In this document: positions 45,113-53,197 of the stretch, one piece after another
Layout of the letters: each line of letters opens with the position of its first letter
Numbering within the stretch: the first letter of the stretch is position 1
Origin: Weissella confusa
Lineage (GTDB): Bacteria; Bacillota; Bacilli; Lactobacillales; Lactobacillaceae
Length of the DNA: 64,000 bases
Reading direction: 5' to 3'
Assembly (NCBI GenBank): GCA_001436895.1
Contig: JQAY01000003.1
Span: 62,001-126,000 of the forward strand
Made by a program: the position numbers and the translations under genes
The notes under the pieces: generated by a model
Seen by the model: only the letters and a program-made list of their open reading frames with translations
Database searches by the model: none
Told to the model about the DNA's origin: nothing

Positions 45113-45850
45113 CTACTTATTCGCTTCTTCATCCTTCACTTCGTTGAGCAATTGACGCTCTTCCTTTGTGAAGTCATAGTTTTCAAGCAAATCTGGGCGA
45201 CGAAGATACGTACGGCGCAAGGCCTCCTTCTTCTTCCACTTCGCAATGTTAGCGTGGTGGCCTGACATCAACACATCAGGTACCTTCATCCCACGGAAAT
45301 CAGCAGGACGCGTGTATTGTGGATACTCAAGCAAGCCAGTTGAGAATGAATCATCAACGGCTGACATTTGATCACCCAAAGCTTCATCCAACAAACGAAC
45401 CGTGGCATCAATGACCACCATCGCACCAAGTTCACCACCAGTTAGTACAAAGTCACCAAGTGAAATTTCGTCGGTTACCAAATCGCGAATACGCTCGTCA
45501 TACCCTTCGTAGTGACCTGCAATAAACGTCAAGTGATCTTCCTTAGCAAGTTCTTCAGCCATCTCTTGGTTGAACGTCTTACCAGCTGGGTCCATCAAAA
45601 TAACACGACCACGTGACCCTGCTTCTGACTCAATGGCATCCATTGCGTCGAAAATAGGTTGTGGCATCAACAACATGCCTTGGCCACCACCATAAATTTC
45701 GTCATCAACCTTGTTGTGCTTGTTATCAGTATAGTCACGGAAGTCCGTCACCTTAAAATCTACCAAGCCACGTTCAATGGTCTTACCGATGATTGATTCA
45801 CGCATTGGCGTAAACATATTTGGGAATAAACTTAAAACATCAATGCGCAT
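45113..45850 (-). CDS. trmD: tRNA (guanine37-N1)-methyltransferase
   Basis: 245 residues. SPOUT methyltransferase with the trefoil knot residues [10 protein letters not shown] and [20 protein letters not shown] near 110-145. It methylates G37 to prevent frameshifting. It starts two bases after the rimM stop, so the two are coupled; followed by rplS. Confidence 0.97.
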   Translation of the reverse strand: MRIDVLSLFPNMFTPMRESIIGKTIERGLVDFKVTDFRDYTDNKHNKVDDEIYGGGQGMLLMPQPIFDAMDAIESEAGSRGRVILMDPAGKTFNQEMAEELAKEDHLTFIAGHYEGYDERIRDLVTDEISLGDFVLTGGELGAMVVIDATVRLLDEALGDQMSAVDDSFSTGLLEYPQYTRPADFRGMKVPDVLMSGHHANIAKWKKKEALRRTYLRRPDLLENYDFTKEERQLLNEVKDEEANK

Positions 45851-45852
45851 GA

Positions 45853-46356
45853 TTAAATTTCCTCAAGCATGTTGACCTTAGCAACACCTGCATCAAGATC
45901 AATTTCCGTTACAACGTTTTCAATGTATGGCAAGAAAATATCATCTTGCCCCTTGGCCTTCACGACCCAAACATCGTTGGCTGGCAATTCCATGATTTCT
46001 GCTACCTTACCAAGCGTCTTACCAGTCGCATTGTCTACAACATCCAAACCAACGATTTCGTGGTAGTAGTATTCATCATCTGCCAAGTCTTGCAGTGCTT
46101 CTTCAGGCACCATCAAATCGTGCGTCTTGTATTGCTCAACCAAGTTAATGTTTTGCAAATCCTTGAATGACAACAACACGAATTGCTTGTGGTTACGAAC
46201 CGTTGCAATCTCAACTTCAACTGGCGTCTTGCCATCGATGATTAACTTGCTGCCCTTTTGGAAACGCTCTTCAGGAAAGTCAGTCGTTGCAATCACACGG
46301 ACTTCACCACGGATACCGTGTGTATTAACGATTGTTCCTACTTTGTACAAAGCCAT
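45853..46356 (-). CDS. rimM: 16S rRNA processing protein RimM
   Basis: 167 residues from ATG 46354-46356 with AGAGGAAG upstream; the frame runs 14 codons further without support. N-terminal RimM domain ([18 protein letters not shown]) and C-terminal PRC barrel ([30 protein letters not shown]). It aids 30S head maturation with S19. In Bacillus it follows rpsP and khpA; here a phosphatase gene on the other strand precedes it. Confidence 0.95.
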   Translation of the reverse strand: MALYKVGTIVNTHGIRGEVRVIATTDFPEERFQKGSKLIIDGKTPVEVEIATVRNHKQFVLLSFKDLQNINLVEQYKTHDLMVPEEALQDLADDEYYYHEIVGLDVVDNATGKTLGKVAEIMELPANDVWVVKAKGQDDIFLPYIENVVTEIDLDAGVAKVNMLEEI

Positions 46357-46520
46357 AATATCAGTCTTCCTCTTAATACTAGTTTCATCTTTACCCATTA
46401 CAGTAAAGTTTTCGGTTAATTTGCTAATTTCTAGTATACCTTAATTTTTATCCCAACTAAACAAGAATTATTCGACCATCTTTGCTAAACTAAAGGCATA
46501 TACACGGGGGATAAATTTTT

Positions 46521-47189
46521 ATGAGCATAAATGTCTATATGGTTCGACACGGCCAAACTTATCTAAACAAGTATCGTCGTATGCAAGGCTGGACCAACGC
46601 ACCGCTAACGGAAAAAGGGATTGCGGACGGTCAAGCAGCCGGTGAACGTCTGCGTCACGTCCACTTTGACGGCGTCTACTCTTCAGACCTAGCCCGCGCG
46701 GCACAAACGGCTCGTTATGTGATGGATGCCAATCTAACTGGCGACAGCCAAGATTTGGTTGAACTACCTGATTTCCGCGAACAATTTTTCGGTTCTTTCG
46801 ACGGGCTATCTGGTGTTGAAGCTGGTCATGAGTTAGCTAACGTACTTGGTTTACCGGCTGATACGACATACGGTGACTTGATTCAAAGCATGGACAGCAA
46901 TGAGCTGATGGACGCATTCCGCGAGGCTGATCCGGCTGGTGACGCCGAGGATGCGAATATGTTTTGGACACGTATTAACAACGGACTCGACACCCTGTTA
47001 CAAACCCACAAAGACGGCGATAATGTTCTGCTGGTTGTTCACGGTATCTTGTTGATTAACCTAACCAACCGTTTTGCTGGTCCTGACTACAAAGGTGTTG
47101 AACCGGAAAACGGTTCCGTTACGACGTGGCAACTCGACGAAGACGGCTTGCACATCGATACGTTTAACGACACGACAACTGAATGGTAA
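46521..47189 (+). CDS. histidine phosphatase superfamily protein
   Basis: 222 residues after GGGGGATAAATTTTT. Catalytic RHG motif VYMVRHGQTYLNKYRRMQGW at residues 5-24 (His10), the second Arg near 60 (YSSDLARAAQTA), acid Glu in the EQFFGSF region and second His in LLVVHGILL near residue 173. Similar to broad-specificity phosphatases annotated as phosphoglycerate mutase (GpmB type); true mutase activity is unlikely. It lies on the opposite strand between rimM and the SPFH operon. Confidence 0.9.
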   Translation: MSINVYMVRHGQTYLNKYRRMQGWTNAPLTEKGIADGQAAGERLRHVHFDGVYSSDLARAAQTARYVMDANLTGDSQDLVELPDFREQFFGSFDGLSGVEAGHELANVLGLPADTTYGDLIQSMDSNELMDAFREADPAGDAEDANMFWTRINNGLDTLLQTHKDGDNVLLVVHGILLINLTNRFAGPDYKGVEPENGSVTTWQLDEDGLHIDTFNDTTTEW

Positions 47190-47191
47190 AC

Positions 47192-47227
47192 AAAAGCCCT
47201 GATGACCGCAAAATCATCAGGGCTTTA
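47192..47227. terminator. bidirectional terminator of the phosphatase and SPFH operon
   Basis: AAAGCCCTGATGA / TCATCAGGGCTTT, perfect 13-bp stem with an 8-base loop. It ends two bases before the stop of the small minus-strand gene. Confidence 0.88.
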
Positions 47228-47228
47228 A

Positions 47229-47363
47229 CTATATATCGTCTTCGTGATGGTGCTTATCTTGTTGTTTTTGATCACGCTTGTACGCTTCGTAGGCTTTGTA
47301 TCCCATGTAAACTGCTGCAATAATCGCAATCGCTAAAATAATTCTAAAAATAAAGAATCCCAT
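47229..47363 (-). CDS. small single-TM protein downstream of the SPFH gene
   Basis: 44 codons: one hydrophobic helix (FFIFRIILAIAIIAAVYMGY) followed by a charged, His-rich cytoplasmic tail (KRDQKQQDKHHHEDD). It starts two bases after the SPFH gene stop, with only a weak AGG upstream, so it is probably translated by coupling. No homologue recognised. Because it fits exactly between the SPFH stop and the terminator, I consider it a real gene. Confidence 0.7.
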   Translation of the reverse strand: MGFFIFRIILAIAIIAAVYMGYKAYEAYKRDQKQQDKHHHEDDI

Positions 47364-47365
47364 CG

Positions 47366-48169
47366 TTAGTTACCTGTTGCATCAACCATGGCATCGTTTG
47401 TTTGCACCGTTACCCAACCATGCTTCAAGCGGGCTTGTGCCTCCATGTAAGCAATCGTTTGGTCGTTGATTGAGGCATTAATCTTGTTGTTAGCTTCAGC
47501 TTCGGCGTTCGCTGCTGTAATCTTAGCGTCAGCATCAGCCTTAGCTTGTGTTTCCTTTGTCTTAGCTTCCAATTCAGCCTTCTTGTTGTCTTGGCCAGCC
47601 TTGATAATATCATCAATTGACTTTTGCGTTTGCTCATCAATTGATGGCGTTCCAAATGACAAATCTTCAATCACAAAGCCATAAGGTTCTGCCGACTTTT
47701 GGAAGCCCTTCAAGATACCTGCTTGTGCCTTCGTTGAATCAGTTCCAACGACTTCCAACAATGTAAATTGTGCCATTGATTCACGCGCTGCCTTTTGCAA
47801 CTTTTGTGCCAACCAGCCAGTTTCAATGGTGTGAATGTCAGCTGACCCAAACTTCTTGTAGATTGAAACTGCCTTAGATGGATCAACGTGGTAAGAATAA
47901 CTAATCTTCACATCCGTCTTCTTACCATCAGAAGTGGCAACCGCAACCTTTTGCTTAATAGATTGCGTCTTAATTGGATACTGGGTCACATAGTCCAATC
48001 CAACAAAGCGAATTCCTTGTGAGAGCGCCTTATCACGTACACCACCTGAAATGGCATAACGGATACCAACGTTACCATTATCAACGCGTTCAAAAAACTT
48101 GAATCCGCCAACGATGGCTAGCAATACTACCACAACTGCCCAAGCAATAACCTTAATCTGTTTACCCAT
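47366..48169 (-). CDS. prohibitin/SPFH-family membrane protein
   Basis: 267 residues. One N-terminal membrane helix (VIAWAVVVVLLAIVGGFKFF) precedes an SPFH domain of about 190 residues (NVGIRYAISGGV, VDPSKAVSIYKKFG) and an Ala/Lys-rich coiled coil (AKTKETQAKADADAKITAANAEAEANNK). SPFH proteins assemble into membrane-associated rings that modulate proteases or lipid domains. It is followed by a coupled 44-codon gene, a possible partner. Confidence 0.88.
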   Translation of the reverse strand: MGKQIKVIAWAVVVVLLAIVGGFKFFERVDNGNVGIRYAISGGVRDKALSQGIRFVGLDYVTQYPIKTQSIKQKVAVATSDGKKTDVKISYSYHVDPSKAVSIYKKFGSADIHTIETGWLAQKLQKAARESMAQFTLLEVVGTDSTKAQAGILKGFQKSAEPYGFVIEDLSFGTPSIDEQTQKSIDDIIKAGQDNKKAELEAKTKETQAKADADAKITAANAEAEANNKINASINDQTIAYMEAQARLKHGWVTVQTNDAMVDATGN

Positions 48170-48277
48170 ACTTCTCCCCTGATATTATCTCCAAAAAGAT
48201 ATTTTTTTAGTTACACTAAATAGTTTACCGGAAATAACAGAGCCTGAACAGAGGCTGCCAAACATTTTTAAGATATG

Positions 48278-48311
48278 AAAAAAGAGCTGACCCAAACGGA
48301 TCAGCTCTTTT
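48278..48311 (-). terminator. terminator of rpsP
   Basis: AAAAGAGCTGA / TCAGCTCTTTT, extended by CC/GG after one mismatch, T-run on the minus strand. Confidence 0.85.
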
Positions 48312-48337
48312 AAGAAGTTCAAAACTGAACCCTCAAA

Positions 48338-48610
48338 TTACTTTGAGAACTTAGCTTCGTGGAACTTCTTCATGATGCCTGCGTTAGACAACAAGTTCTT
48401 AACAGTATCTGATGGTTGAGCACCGTTGTTCAACCATGACAATACCAATTCTTCGTTCAACTTAACTTCGGCAGGCTCAACCAATGGGTTGTACGTACCA
48501 ACAGTTTCGATGAATCGACCATCACGTGGTGAACGTGAGTCAGCAACTACCACACGGTAGAATGGGCGCTTCTTTGAACCCATGCGCTTCAAACGAATCT
48601 TAACAGCCAT
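48338..48610 (-). CDS. rpsP: 30S ribosomal protein S16
   Basis: 90 residues after GGAGGAAAATAAAC. bS16 sequence ([32 protein letters not shown]). In most Firmicutes it is followed by khpA-rimM-trmD-rplS; here a terminator follows and no khpA gene is present. Confidence 0.97.
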   Translation of the reverse strand: MAVKIRLKRMGSKKRPFYRVVVADSRSPRDGRFIETVGTYNPLVEPAEVKLNEELVLSWLNNGAQPSDTVKNLLSNAGIMKKFHEAKFSK

Positions 48611-48645
48611 GTTTATTTTCCTCCAGTTGTTTTTCTACAAGAATT

Positions 48646-48674
48646 ATAATAACAGTTTCTTGAGTGCCTGTAAA
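48646..48674 (-). promoter_or_regulatory. promoter of rpsP
   Basis: On the minus strand: TTTACA (48669-48674), 17-bp spacer, TATTAT (48646-48651), about 30 bp before the start. It shows rpsP is transcribed independently of ffh. Confidence 0.7.
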
Positions 48675-48808
48675 GTGTTTTTCCTTTACACGTTGAAATT
48701 TCTTCAAAAATCAACGTTTTAGCGGTCCCAAGGCGCTACTTCACTTGCAATAAGTTAATATTTTAGCGCAATCTGTACAAAATTTAAATAGAAAATAGCC
48801 ACTTTCAG

Positions 48809-49324
48809 TTATTCAACAATGATGTTATCCGTCAAATCACGATATGCTTGCGTCGCATGTAACGATGCATACGCTTGGTTCAGGTCGACATCAACGGTTC
48901 GACCATCCATAAAGGTTACCGTTCGCTTTGTGCCGGCAATAAACTTTAAGACAATTAATTTATTCCCATCAGCATCAAGCAGCCACGTCTCACCGTTTCC
49001 TTGTGGTGAAGCATATAGCTTGGTCTCATCGGCGACAGTTGCGCCAGCAGATAGCATCATCAGCGCAATACGCTGTTCCATTGTTAAATGTTGGACATGT
49101 GGGTCAACTTTAACCGTCGTATCAGCTAGCTTAAGCGGTTGTGCCGATCCTACCTTAATTGGCAATGCCTTTTTTTCATCATGATCGATAGTTACGCGTT
49201 GGGCTTCTGAACGGCGTTCTTTCATTTCTATTCCACCAATGGTCAGCCCAACACCTACCATCCCCAACAGCAGTCCCATACTAAACCACTTGCTTGCTTC
49301 TTTCAGTTGCATCTTTTGTTTCAT
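48809..49324 (-). CDS. membrane-anchored extracytoplasmic protein, unknown
   Basis: 171 residues from ATG 49322-49324; no strong ribosome site is visible, so the start is uncertain. One N-terminal membrane helix (WFSMGLLLGMVGVGLTIGGI) with the remainder outside. The outer part includes LTMEQRIALMMLSAGATVAD, a strand with YASPQGNGETWLLDADGNKLIVL, and TFMDGRTVDVDLNQAYASL. No family recognised. It lies on the same strand as the secreted small protein gene at 49380, 55 bp downstream of it, and probably shares its transcript. Confidence 0.7.
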   Translation of the reverse strand: MKQKMQLKEASKWFSMGLLLGMVGVGLTIGGIEMKERRSEAQRVTIDHDEKKALPIKVGSAQPLKLADTTVKVDPHVQHLTMEQRIALMMLSAGATVADETKLYASPQGNGETWLLDADGNKLIVLKFIAGTKRTVTFMDGRTVDVDLNQAYASLHATQAYRDLTDNIIVE

Positions 49325-49379
49325 ACGCACGTACCATATCAAAAAAATATACTCAGTCGCCTGAGCTTACCTAACTTTC

Positions 49380-49589
49380 TTATTTTGCAACAACTGGTTC
49401 AGCCGTTACTTCTGAGGTCGACATAGTCGTTAATACTTCAGATGTAACTAAATCATTACTTTGTTGGGCAGCAATCGCAGTTGTTTCCAACGCTGTTACA
49501 ACACCAGCGAAAAGCAACAAACCAAACAACAAGACCAACGTCGCAGCAATCGTTCGCGTGCGTCGTGCGTGTGTGACACGTGTTTCCAT
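49380..49589 (-). CDS. small secreted or membrane-anchored peptide, unknown
   Basis: 69 residues with a good ribosome site (AGGGGG). A basic N-terminus (HARRTRT) and one hydrophobic helix (IAATLVLLFGLLLFAGVVTA) are followed by about 30 polar residues rich in Ser, Thr and Glu. Either a signal peptide (cut after IAA) or an anchor. A perfect cre palindrome lies 115 bp upstream. No homologue recognised. Confidence 0.72.
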   Translation of the reverse strand: METRVTHARRTRTIAATLVLLFGLLLFAGVVTALETTAIAAQQSNDLVTSEVLTTMSTSEVTAEPVVAK

Positions 49590-49703
49590 AATCGTATTCC
49601 CCCTAGATATGTCCTAACTTTATTTGTTACAGTTAGTTTACAACTAGATAACGACGATTGCTTTTCTAAAGCGTTAATGTAAATCACTTAATTTATGAAT
49701 TTT

Positions 49704-49717
49704 TGAAAACGTTTTCA
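49704..49717. promoter_or_regulatory. perfect cre palindrome upstream of the small secreted-protein gene
   Basis: TGAAAACGTTTTCA fits the CcpA consensus at every position and is the centre of a 20-base perfect palindrome (49701-49720). The only nearby start is the minus-strand gene at 49589. Confidence 0.8.
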
Positions 49718-49969
49718 AAAAATAAAAGACTTACCAACAATCCGTACCAAAAGTATCGTTGATTGCTGATAAATCTCTTTAAAACAAAAGACCCGATTAT
49801 CACCGTCGCGACAATTGAGCCTTTTGCAAATTGTGATCACAATAAGTGAAACAAACCCATGCGCATGAGTTTGCTTCGTCGCTAGCGGGTGATCGATGTT
49901 TATAGTATCGCTGACAGGTGCGATATTTTCAGGATGAAACTGTAAATAAACTCCGAACAAAACACCGAC

Positions 49970-49998
49970 AAAAAAGGCCAGAGAAAGAATCTCTGACC
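49970..49998 (-). terminator. terminator of the ffh-50006 operon
   Basis: GG-x-CAGAGA / TCTCTG-x-CC stem with a 5-base loop; six T on the minus strand. Confidence 0.82.
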
Positions 49999-50005
49999 TA
50001 ATTGA

Positions 50006-50143
50006 TTACTTCTTATTCTTCTTAGCTAGCATTTGCTCACGCAACATAGCTACCTTATCAGCCTTTGAAACGGCACCCTTCTTTTCAGATTGGTACTTAA
50101 CGTTCATAGCCTTCGTCTTATCATCTAGTAAATAACGACCCAT
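50006..50143 (-). CDS. small basic protein encoded directly after ffh
   Basis: 45 codons starting two bases after the ffh stop (TAATT-ATG). The product is soluble, Lys-rich and helical (MGRYLLDDKTKAMNVKYQSE, ending AKKNKK). It lies between ffh and a good terminator with no other reading. No known family recognised. It could bind nucleic acid or membrane, but this is only suggested by charge. Confidence 0.7.
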   Translation of the reverse strand: MGRYLLDDKTKAMNVKYQSEKKGAVSKADKVAMLREQMLAKKNKK

Positions 50144-50145
50144 AA

Positions 50146-51609
50146 TTAACGACGCTTCTTCTTATTCTTTTGAATACGACGGGCCATTTGCTTCATCGCC
50201 ATGTTTGCCATCTTGCCCTTTAGGCCACCGCCCATACCAGGCATTCCACCTGGCATTCCTGGCATGCCGCCACCCATGGCACCCATCATTTGTTCCATGC
50301 CGGCCATGTTACCGTTCATCATACCGCTCATCATCTTCTTCATTTCGTTGAATTGCTTGATCAAACGGTTAACTTCAACAACTGGACGTCCAGCACCAGC
50401 CGCCAAACGACGACGACGTGATGGGTTCAACAAATCTGGGTTCTCACGCTCAGCAGGTGTCATTGACATCACAATGGCCTTAATGTGCGCCATATCCTTA
50501 GGGTCAACCTTCACGTTGGCCAAAGCTGGATTGTTAGCCATACCTGGAATCATCTTCAACAAGTCTTCGATTGGTCCCATGTTTTGCACTTGATCCATTT
50601 GGGCAATGAAATCGTTAAAGTCAAACGTGTTTGACTTCATCTTTTCCATTGTCTCGGCAGCTTGCTTTTCGTCAAAGTCCTTTTGGGCCTTTTCAATCAA
50701 CGTCAACAAGTCACCCATACCAAGGATACGGCTGGCCATACGATCTGGATAGAAGACATCCAAATCTGCCATCTTCTCACCTTGTCCGACGAACTTAATG
50801 GGCTTACCCGTAACGGCACGAATTGACAAAGCCGCTCCACCACGTGTGTCACCATCCAACTTAGTCAAAACAACACCGGTAACGTCCAAACGCTCGTTAA
50901 AGCCTTCAGCCGTCTCCACCGCGTTTTGTCCAGTCATGGCATCGACAACCAACAAGATTTCATCTGGGTTGGCGATTTCCTTAACGTCAGCCAACTCTTG
51001 CATCAACGCTTCGTCGATTTGCAAACGACCAGCCGCGTCAATAAAGACATAATCTGACTTCAATTCAGCCGCCTTGGCCAAACCTTGGCGCACGATGTCA
51101 CGTGGATCAGCGTCTGTTCCCATCTCAAAAACAGGGACATCAATTTGCTCACCCAACGTCTTCAATTGATCAATGGCAGCAGGACGGTAAACGTCGGCCG
51201 CAATCATCAATGGACGTGCGTTCTTTTCGTTCTTCAACTTCAAAGCTAGCTTTCCGGCCGTAGTCGTCTTACCAGCTCCTTGCAAACCAACCATCATGAT
51301 AACCGTTGGAATCTTGTCAGATACGTTCAAAGGCACATCTGACTCACCCATCATGGCAGTCAATTCATCATTAACAATCGAAACAATTTGTTGGGCAGGA
51401 TTCAATCCTTCCAACACCTTAGCACCAGCCGCCTTTTCACGAACGTTACGAACAAAGTCCTTAACAACCGTGAAGTTAACGTCGGCTTCCAACAATGCTA
51501 GACGAATCTCGCGCATTGTCTCGCGCAAGTCCGCATCTGTCACCTTTCCCTTGCGACGCAATCCGCTCAAGGCGTTTTGCAATCGCTCCGTCAAACCTTC
51601 AAAGGCCAT
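50146..51609 (-). CDS. ffh: signal recognition particle GTPase Ffh
   Basis: 487 residues. NG GTPase domain with G1 GLQGAGKTTTAGKLA near residue 103, DAAGRL and TKLDGDTRGGAALS. The C-terminal M domain has the methionine-rich groove and a Gly/Met repeat region (GMPGMPGGMPGMGG) before a basic end. It binds signal sequences and SRP RNA and docks with FtsY. Last long gene of the recG-to-ffh cluster. Confidence 0.97.
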   Translation of the reverse strand: MAFEGLTERLQNALSGLRRKGKVTDADLRETMREIRLALLEADVNFTVVKDFVRNVREKAAGAKVLEGLNPAQQIVSIVNDELTAMMGESDVPLNVSDKIPTVIMMVGLQGAGKTTTAGKLALKLKNEKNARPLMIAADVYRPAAIDQLKTLGEQIDVPVFEMGTDADPRDIVRQGLAKAAELKSDYVFIDAAGRLQIDEALMQELADVKEIANPDEILLVVDAMTGQNAVETAEGFNERLDVTGVVLTKLDGDTRGGAALSIRAVTGKPIKFVGQGEKMADLDVFYPDRMASRILGMGDLLTLIEKAQKDFDEKQAAETMEKMKSNTFDFNDFIAQMDQVQNMGPIEDLLKMIPGMANNPALANVKVDPKDMAHIKAIVMSMTPAERENPDLLNPSRRRRLAAGAGRPVVEVNRLIKQFNEMKKMMSGMMNGNMAGMEQMMGAMGGGMPGMPGGMPGMGGGLKGKMANMAMKQMARRIQKNKKKRR

Positions 51610-51612
51610 GGT

Positions 51613-51954
51613 TTACTCCTCTTCTAATGTCACCAAACGTTCAGCTAAACGAGTTAGCTCAGCGTCATTGGGATACTTTTCTTGAATATAGTCGTTTAAT
51701 TGCTCGGCCGCAGCTTGGCGCTGAAGATAATCAGCAAACAAGTGTAACTTGGCTTCATAATCTTCTAGCAATTGTGTGCTGCGCTTTAGATTATCATACA
51801 CGGCTTGGCGTGAGACCTCAAATTCTTCAGCAATCTCACCAAGTGAATAATCGTCAGCGTAGTACAACTGCAAATAGTCGTTTTGCTTAGACGTCAGCAA
51901 TGGTTGATAGAAATCAAACAAGGCATTCAAGCGCGTGTTTTTTTCTAGCTCCAT
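51613..51954 (-). CDS. ylxM: YlxM family DNA-binding protein
   Basis: 113 residues. Sigma-70 region 4-like helix-turn-helix ([39 protein letters not shown]). Known in Streptococcus as an SRP accessory protein. Its ATG shares one base with the ftsY stop (TAATG) and it ends three bases before ffh. Confidence 0.94.
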   Translation of the reverse strand: MELEKNTRLNALFDFYQPLLTSKQNDYLQLYYADDYSLGEIAEEFEVSRQAVYDNLKRSTQLLEDYEAKLHLFADYLQRQAAAEQLNDYIQEKYPNDAELTRLAERLVTLEEE

Positions 51955-53183
51955 TACTTCTCATCCTCCAACAAACTACCAAACAAACTCTTCGCAAAAT
52001 CATCGGCGTCAAATGGTTGCAAGTCACCGACCTGTTCACCAAGTCCGACCCACTTAACTGGCAAGTGCAATTCGTTTCGAATTGGCAAGATAATACCACC
52101 CTTGGCAGTACCATCAAGCTTAGTCAAAACAATTCCCGTCACGTCAGTTGAATCCTTGAACAAGCGGGCTTGTTGCAAAGCGTTTTGCCCGGTTGTCGCA
52201 TCCAAAGCCAACAAAACTTCTTGGGGCTCGTTTGGCAACTCACGTGTGATAATACGCTTCATCTTAGCCAACTCTTGCATCAAGTTCACGTTGTTTTGCA
52301 AACGACCAGCTGTATCAACGAATAGCACATCGGCATTCGTCTCAATAGCAGTCTTCACACCGTCATACACAACTGAGGCCGGATCAGCATTTGGTTCACC
52401 AGCAACAACTAGAATATCGTTACGCTCACCCCAGGCTTGCAATTGTTGTGTTGCACCCGCACGGAACGTGTCCGCAGCGGCCAACAATACCTTCTTACCT
52501 TCTGCCTTGTAGCGGGCAGACATCTTACCAATCGTCGTCGTCTTACCAACACCATTCACACCAACGAACAAAATAACCGTTGGTCCTTCAGGCGCAAAGT
52601 GCATTGACGCATCTTCATTCACACCTTGTGAACGATAGTGTTCAACTAGCTTATCGACAATCACACGTGAAATTTCAGCCTTGCTCTTCGCATTTTGTAG
52701 CTTCACTTCATCACGCAATTCATCCGTCAATTGCAATGCTGTGGCAGCACCAACGTCGGCCCCGATTAGCGTCTCTTCCAAGTCTTCGAAGAAATCTTCG
52801 TCAACTGAACGGAAGTTAGCCATAAAGGCGTTCCAACGTTCTGACCAAGTCTTGCGCGTCTTCGTCAATCCCTCGTCCAAGTTGGTTTCAGAAGTTACTT
52901 CAGCAACTGGTGCTTCAGACTCTGCAACAACCGCTTCTTCAGGTTCTGCAACCGTTTCAACCGTTTCCGTTTCAGCTACCGGTTCCGTCACAACTGGCGC
53001 AACCTCCTCGTGCGTTGGCAACACAATCTCAACCGCTTGACCGGCAGTTGGTTGCAACACTTCAGCCGCTAGTGATGTTGGCTCAGCTGGTGCTTCCCCA
53101 TTTTCCCAAGTGTTTGGGTACAACACTTCAACTTTGACAGTTGGGGTTTCAGGCTTTTTCTTAAAAAAATCAAACAATCCCAT
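51954..53183 (-). CDS. ftsY: signal recognition particle receptor FtsY
   Basis: 409 residues. An N-terminal acidic, Val/Pro/Glu-rich A domain (about 1-110) precedes the NG GTPase domain with G1 [24 protein letters not shown] and [10 protein letters not shown]. It receives SRP-ribosome complexes at the membrane. Coupled to ylxM; preceded by smc by 14 bp. Confidence 0.96.
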   Translation of the reverse strand: MGLFDFFKKKPETPTVKVEVLYPNTWENGEAPAEPTSLAAEVLQPTAGQAVEIVLPTHEEVAPVVTEPVAETETVETVAEPEEAVVAESEAPVAEVTSETNLDEGLTKTRKTWSERWNAFMANFRSVDEDFFEDLEETLIGADVGAATALQLTDELRDEVKLQNAKSKAEISRVIVDKLVEHYRSQGVNEDASMHFAPEGPTVILFVGVNGVGKTTTIGKMSARYKAEGKKVLLAAADTFRAGATQQLQAWGERNDILVVAGEPNADPASVVYDGVKTAIETNADVLFVDTAGRLQNNVNLMQELAKMKRIITRELPNEPQEVLLALDATTGQNALQQARLFKDSTDVTGIVLTKLDGTAKGGIILPIRNELHLPVKWVGLGEQVGDLQPFDADDFAKSLFGSLLEDEK

Positions 53184-53197
53184 TGTTCATTTCCCCA

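Larger units (their letters stand above)
49590..50005. other. intergenic region between the 50006 gene and the secreted-protein genes
   Basis: Contains the cre palindrome and the terminator of the ffh operon. An 81-codon open frame (49715-49960, minus) has a TTG start and no ribosome site; I do not accept it. Confidence 0.6.

Noticed and set aside
46521-47189. Calling the histidine phosphatase a phosphoglycerate mutase
   Set aside because: Sequence fits the broad GpmB-like phosphatase group, and glycolytic mutase function cannot be supported.
49715-49960. Minus-strand 81-codon open frame upstream of the secreted-protein genes
   Set aside because: TTG start, no Shine-Dalgarno sequence, no domain, and it overlaps a perfect cre site.
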